NCBI GenBank assembly: GCA_003132825.1
Contig: PKYX01000510.1
Coordinates: 1 to 7,231 of the forward strand
DNA: 7,231 nucleotides
Direction: 5' to 3'
From: Acidobacteriaceae bacterium
Lineage (GTDB): Bacteria > Acidobacteriota > Terriglobia > Terriglobales > Acidobacteriaceae
The notes under the pieces are model-generated. The model did no database searches and was not told the origin of the DNA. It saw only the letters and a list, made by a program, of their open reading frames with translations. The position numbers were made by a program, and so were the translations under genes. This document shows positions 4,694 through 7,231 of this stretch, in pieces (within the stretch, counting starts at the first letter, position 1; each line of letters opens with the position of its first letter).

Positions 4694-7228
4694 GTGAGAC
4701 GCAATTTTCAGGTGGCGATCCTCGGAGTGTTGTTCGCGGGAGCATTCTTGCCGCACCTGCAAGCGGAGACGGGCTCTGACGCGTGGCTGCGCTATGCGCC
4801 GCTCGAGCGGCACGCGGCGCAAAAGTATGAAGCCCTGCCGGCGACTGTGGTGATGCTGGGCGATTCGCCGGTTGTCAAGGCGGCACAAGGAGAACTGATC
4901 CGGGGCGTCCGAGGAATGCTCGGGAGGACGCTGCGAGAACAGACCAGCCTTCCGGCGGAGAAGGCCATCATTTTGGGGACACTCGGGGAGCTCGAGCGAT
5001 TTGCTCCGGGACTGAAGTTGACCCCCAAGCTGCGCGATGACGGTTTTTGGCTGACCACGGCTCACCTGCATGGATTGGAATACTGGATCGTGACCTCACC
5101 CACCGATCGCGGCGTTCTGTATGGCGCCTTCGCCTTCCTGCGAACAATAGCGCTTGGCCAGGAGATGGCGAAGCTCGACGAGAGGCAGGAGCCGGCTGCG
5201 CCTCTACGCTGGGTCGATGATTGGGACAATCTGAACGGAGGGATCGAGCGGGGATACGCAGGGCCATCGATTGTTTTCGAGGATGGTGCGGTGCGCAGCG
5301 ATCTGAGCCGGGTGAGCGACTATGCGCGGCTGCTCGCATCGCTCGGGATCAATGGATGCGTGATTAATAACGTGAATGCCGATCCGCGCACCCTTGAAGA
5401 TGACTTTCTTCCGCAACTGGCTCGGGTTGCCGACGCCCTCCGTCCATGGGGGGTGCGGCTGGGGCTGGCCGCCAGTTTTGCCAGTCCCAAACAGATTGGC
5501 GGTCTCGAAACATTTGATCCGCTCGACCCGGCAGTCACGGCGTGGTGGAAAAACAAAATTGACGAGATTTATCGTCAGATCCCCGATTTTGGCGGGTTCG
5601 TAATGAAAGCGGATTCCGAGGGGCAGCTCGGCCCATCGACCTACGGCCGCACTCCTGTCGACGCCGGCAACATGATTGCCCGCGCGCTCAAGCCACACGG
5701 CGGCGTGCTGTTCTACCGGGCATTTGTCTACAACCATCATCTCGACTGGCGCAATCCGAAGAATGATCGGGCGCGAGCCGCCTACGACATCTTTCATCCT
5801 TTCGACGGACAATTCGAGGACAACGTCGTCATTCAGATCAAGTATGGGCCGATTGACTTTCAAGTTCGCGAACCGGCGTCGCCGCTGTTCGCCGGATTGA
5901 CGAAGACCAACCAAGCCATCGAGCTCGAGATTACGCAGGAGTACACCGGCCAGCAGCGGCATCTCTGTTTTCTTGCGCCCTTGTGGAAAGAAGTGCTCGA
6001 CTTCGATATGCAGGCGAAGGGCCCCGGCACTGCGGTGAAAGATCTGGTGACGGGAAAAACATTTCACCGCTCCCTCGGCGGATTCGTAGGGGTCTCTGGT
6101 GTTGGCATGGACGCAAACTGGCTCGGGAACCCGCTCGCCCTGGCGAATCTCTATGGCTTCGGGCGCCTGGCGTGGGATCCGAATCTCAGTGGGCGGGCCG
6201 TGGTCGAGGAATGGACGCGGCTCAGCTTTGGCAGTGATCCCGTGGTAGTGCGCACGATCGACGACCTGCAGCTTGCATCCTGGCCTGCCTACGAAAGCTA
6301 CACCGGGCCGCTCGGCTTGCAGACGCTGACCAACATTCTGGGCGGCCACTATGGACCTGGAGTGGAATCCTCGGAGCGAAACGGTTGGGGGCAGTGGCAT
6401 GACGCGGACCATGAGGGCGTCGGCATGGATCGCACGGTCGCAACCGGCACCGGCTATACGGGCCAATATCCTCCCGCCGTGGCGAAAATCTACGAGTCTT
6501 TGAAAACCACTCCGGACAATCTGCTTTTGTTTTTCCATCATGTGCCGTACACCTACCGGCTGCACTCGGGAAAAACCGTCATTCAGTCGATCTACGATTC
6601 GCACTATGAAGGTGCGGAACGAGCCCGGGAATTCGTGAAGCAATGGGAAGCTCTGCGCGGGCGGGTCGATGAGGAGCGCTACGCGGCAATCCAGGCGCGG
6701 TTTCAATATCAGGCGGGACACGCCATCGTGTGGCGCGATGCCGTCTGCGATTGGTTCTTTCGCGCCTCCGGCATTGCAGACGCGAAGGGTCGGGTGGGGC
6801 ACCACCCCGATCGTATTGAGGCCGAAGCCATGCAGCTCGAGGGATACGTGCCGATCGAGATCACACCCCCCGAGAATGCTTCGGGAGGCAAGGCAGTGGA
6901 ATGTCGAGCGCCGGCGCTCAACTGCACGGCCAGCGTGCGGTTCGACCGCCCCGCAGGATGGTACGAGCTCGACCTACAGTACTTCGATCAAAACAATGGG
7001 GTATCGAAATTCCAGGTCTTTGTCGGCGATCAAAAGGTCGATCAATGGCTCGCCGATGACAACTTGCCGGCGCGACGCCCCAACGGCGATTCATCCACGC
7101 GGCGCTGGATTCCTGGACTGGCGCTTCGCCCCGGGGATCAGATTCGCATCGTGGGATTTCCGGAAGAAGGCGAACGCGCACCCCTCGATTATATTGAGAT
7201 CCGCCAGATCCGCCCCAGGCCCGAGTGA
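4694..7228 (+). CDS. Secreted GH67 alpha-glucuronidase with C-terminal carbohydrate-binding-like module
   Basis: 844 residues from GTG. GH67 enzymes remove (4-O-methyl-)glucuronic acid from the non-reducing terminal xylose of xylo-oligosaccharides, by inversion. Residues 1-24 are a signal peptide (MRRNF, hydrophobic core, LQA before the cleavage). Then come the three GH67 parts: N-terminal domain about 28-160, catalytic barrel about 165-485, helical C-terminal domain about 486-705. Catalytic residues are in place: acid Glu309 in KADSEG, base pair Asp388 (GPIDF) and Glu416 (ITQEY), and uronate-binding Lys305, Arg342 (YRAFVY) and Lys383 (QIKYG). These match Cellvibrio GlcA67A Lys288, Glu292, Arg325, Lys360, Asp365 and Glu393 as I recall that numbering, with the offset rising from 17 to 23 because of a longer loop near 346-362. 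Usual GH67 length is about 680-730; the excess is an extra module at 707-838. Many GH67 enzymes are cytoplasmic or membrane-bound; this one is exported. It is divergent from the oxidoreductase gene. The family call is very firm. Confidence 0.96.
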   Translation: MRRNFQVAILGVLFAGAFLPHLQAETGSDAWLRYAPLERHAAQKYEALPATVVMLGDSPVVKAAQGELIRGVRGMLGRTLREQTSLPAEKAIILGTLGELERFAPGLKLTPKLRDDGFWLTTAHLHGLEYWIVTSPTDRGVLYGAFAFLRTIALGQEMAKLDERQEPAAPLRWVDDWDNLNGGIERGYAGPSIVFEDGAVRSDLSRVSDYARLLASLGINGCVINNVNADPRTLEDDFLPQLARVADALRPWGVRLGLAASFASPKQIGGLETFDPLDPAVTAWWKNKIDEIYRQIPDFGGFVMKADSEGQLGPSTYGRTPVDAGNMIARALKPHGGVLFYRAFVYNHHLDWRNPKNDRARAAYDIFHPFDGQFEDNVVIQIKYGPIDFQVREPASPLFAGLTKTNQAIELEITQEYTGQQRHLCFLAPLWKEVLDFDMQAKGPGTAVKDLVTGKTFHRSLGGFVGVSGVGMDANWLGNPLALANLYGFGRLAWDPNLSGRAVVEEWTRLSFGSDPVVVRTIDDLQLASWPAYESYTGPLGLQTLTNILGGHYGPGVESSERNGWGQWHDADHEGVGMDRTVATGTGYTGQYPPAVAKIYESLKTTPDNLLLFFHHVPYTYRLHSGKTVIQSIYDSHYEGAERAREFVKQWEALRGRVDEERYAAIQARFQYQAGHAIVWRDAVCDWFFRASGIADAKGRVGHHPDRIEAEAMQLEGYVPIEITPPENASGGKAVECRAPALNCTASVRFDRPAGWYELDLQYFDQNNGVSKFQVFVGDQKVDQWLADDNLPARRPNGDSSTRRWIPGLALRPGDQIRIVGFPEEGERAPLDYIEIRQIRPRPE
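6812..7207 (+). other. C-terminal beta-sandwich module of the GH67 protein (CBM6/35-like)
   Basis: Residues 707-838 of the GH67 protein. It opens with RIEAEAMQLEGY, the Ile-Glu-Ala-Glu start typical of CBM6/CBM35-type jelly rolls, passes through WYELDLQYFD and VSKFQVFVGDQ, which read as alternating beta strands, and closes with APLDYIEI, the usual final strand. Aromatic residues Trp756, Tyr757, Tyr763, Phe764 and Trp785 are candidates for sugar contact. The Asp, Asn and Glu residues around 764-768 and 787-790 could bind calcium. Binding to xylan or uronic acids is inferred from the partner domain. It could instead be a structural domain. Confidence 0.65.
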
Positions 7229-7231
7229 GGG

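Noticed and set aside
4529..5071. 180-codon leftward open frame overlapping the divergent promoter region and the start of GH67
   Set aside because: It would run through the promoter and the oxidoreductase leader, is rich in Arg, Gln and Ser, and resembles no known protein.
5204..6805. 533-codon leftward open frame antisense to GH67
   Set aside because: Unusually long, but it covers the conserved catalytic domain of GH67 and its product shows no domain, so it is a by-product of codon bias.
1..7231. CRISPR array, tRNA, rRNA, insertion sequence or phage signature
   Set aside because: No regularly spaced repeats, no cloverleaf-like or rRNA-like sequence, no transposase or integrase product and no terminal inverted repeats were seen.

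Overview
This 7.2 kb window looks like part of a plant-polysaccharide (glucuronoxylan) utilisation locus from a GC-rich, Gram-negative soil-type bacterium. Acidobacteriota is the best guess: all four proteins carry export signals, and the locus combines a CE15 esterase, a GH67 enzyme with a C-terminal sandwich module, a Tat-exported Gfo/Idh/MocA protein and a short ceramidase-like protein. Verrucomicrobiota or Planctomycetota remain possible. The assignment is inference from gene content, not from a marker gene.

Layout from left to right. Positions 1-332 hold no convincing gene, but contain a perfect 7-bp inverted repeat and, near the right end, a plausible sigma70 promoter and a strong ribosome binding site. 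A rightward CE15 glucuronoyl esterase gene follows (best start TTG at 333, stop at 1754). It converges, across a 71-bp gap, on a leftward gene (3211 to 1826) for a secreted protein of the neutral-ceramidase N-terminal-domain type. A 141-bp gap separates this from a second leftward gene (4525 to 3353) for a Tat-signal Gfo/Idh/MocA oxidoreductase, and the two probably form one operon. A 168-bp divergent control region (4526-4693) separates the oxidoreductase from a rightward gene (GTG 4694 to 7228) for a secreted GH67 alpha-glucuronidase with an extra C-terminal beta-sandwich module.

How the genes may work together: CE15 enzymes cut the ester between (4-O-methyl-)glucuronic acid side chains of xylan and lignin alcohols. 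GH67 enzymes cut the alpha-1,2 bond joining that uronic acid to the terminal xylose of xylo-oligosaccharides. Together they free and then remove the same side chain, outside the cytoplasm. The two central genes have no proven role here. Both depart from family rules: the oxidoreductase lacks the standard glycine-rich nucleotide loop, and the ceramidase-like protein keeps the zinc ligands but lacks the serine used by true ceramidases. They are the most likely place for undescribed chemistry, possibly on the released uronic acid or a related conjugate.
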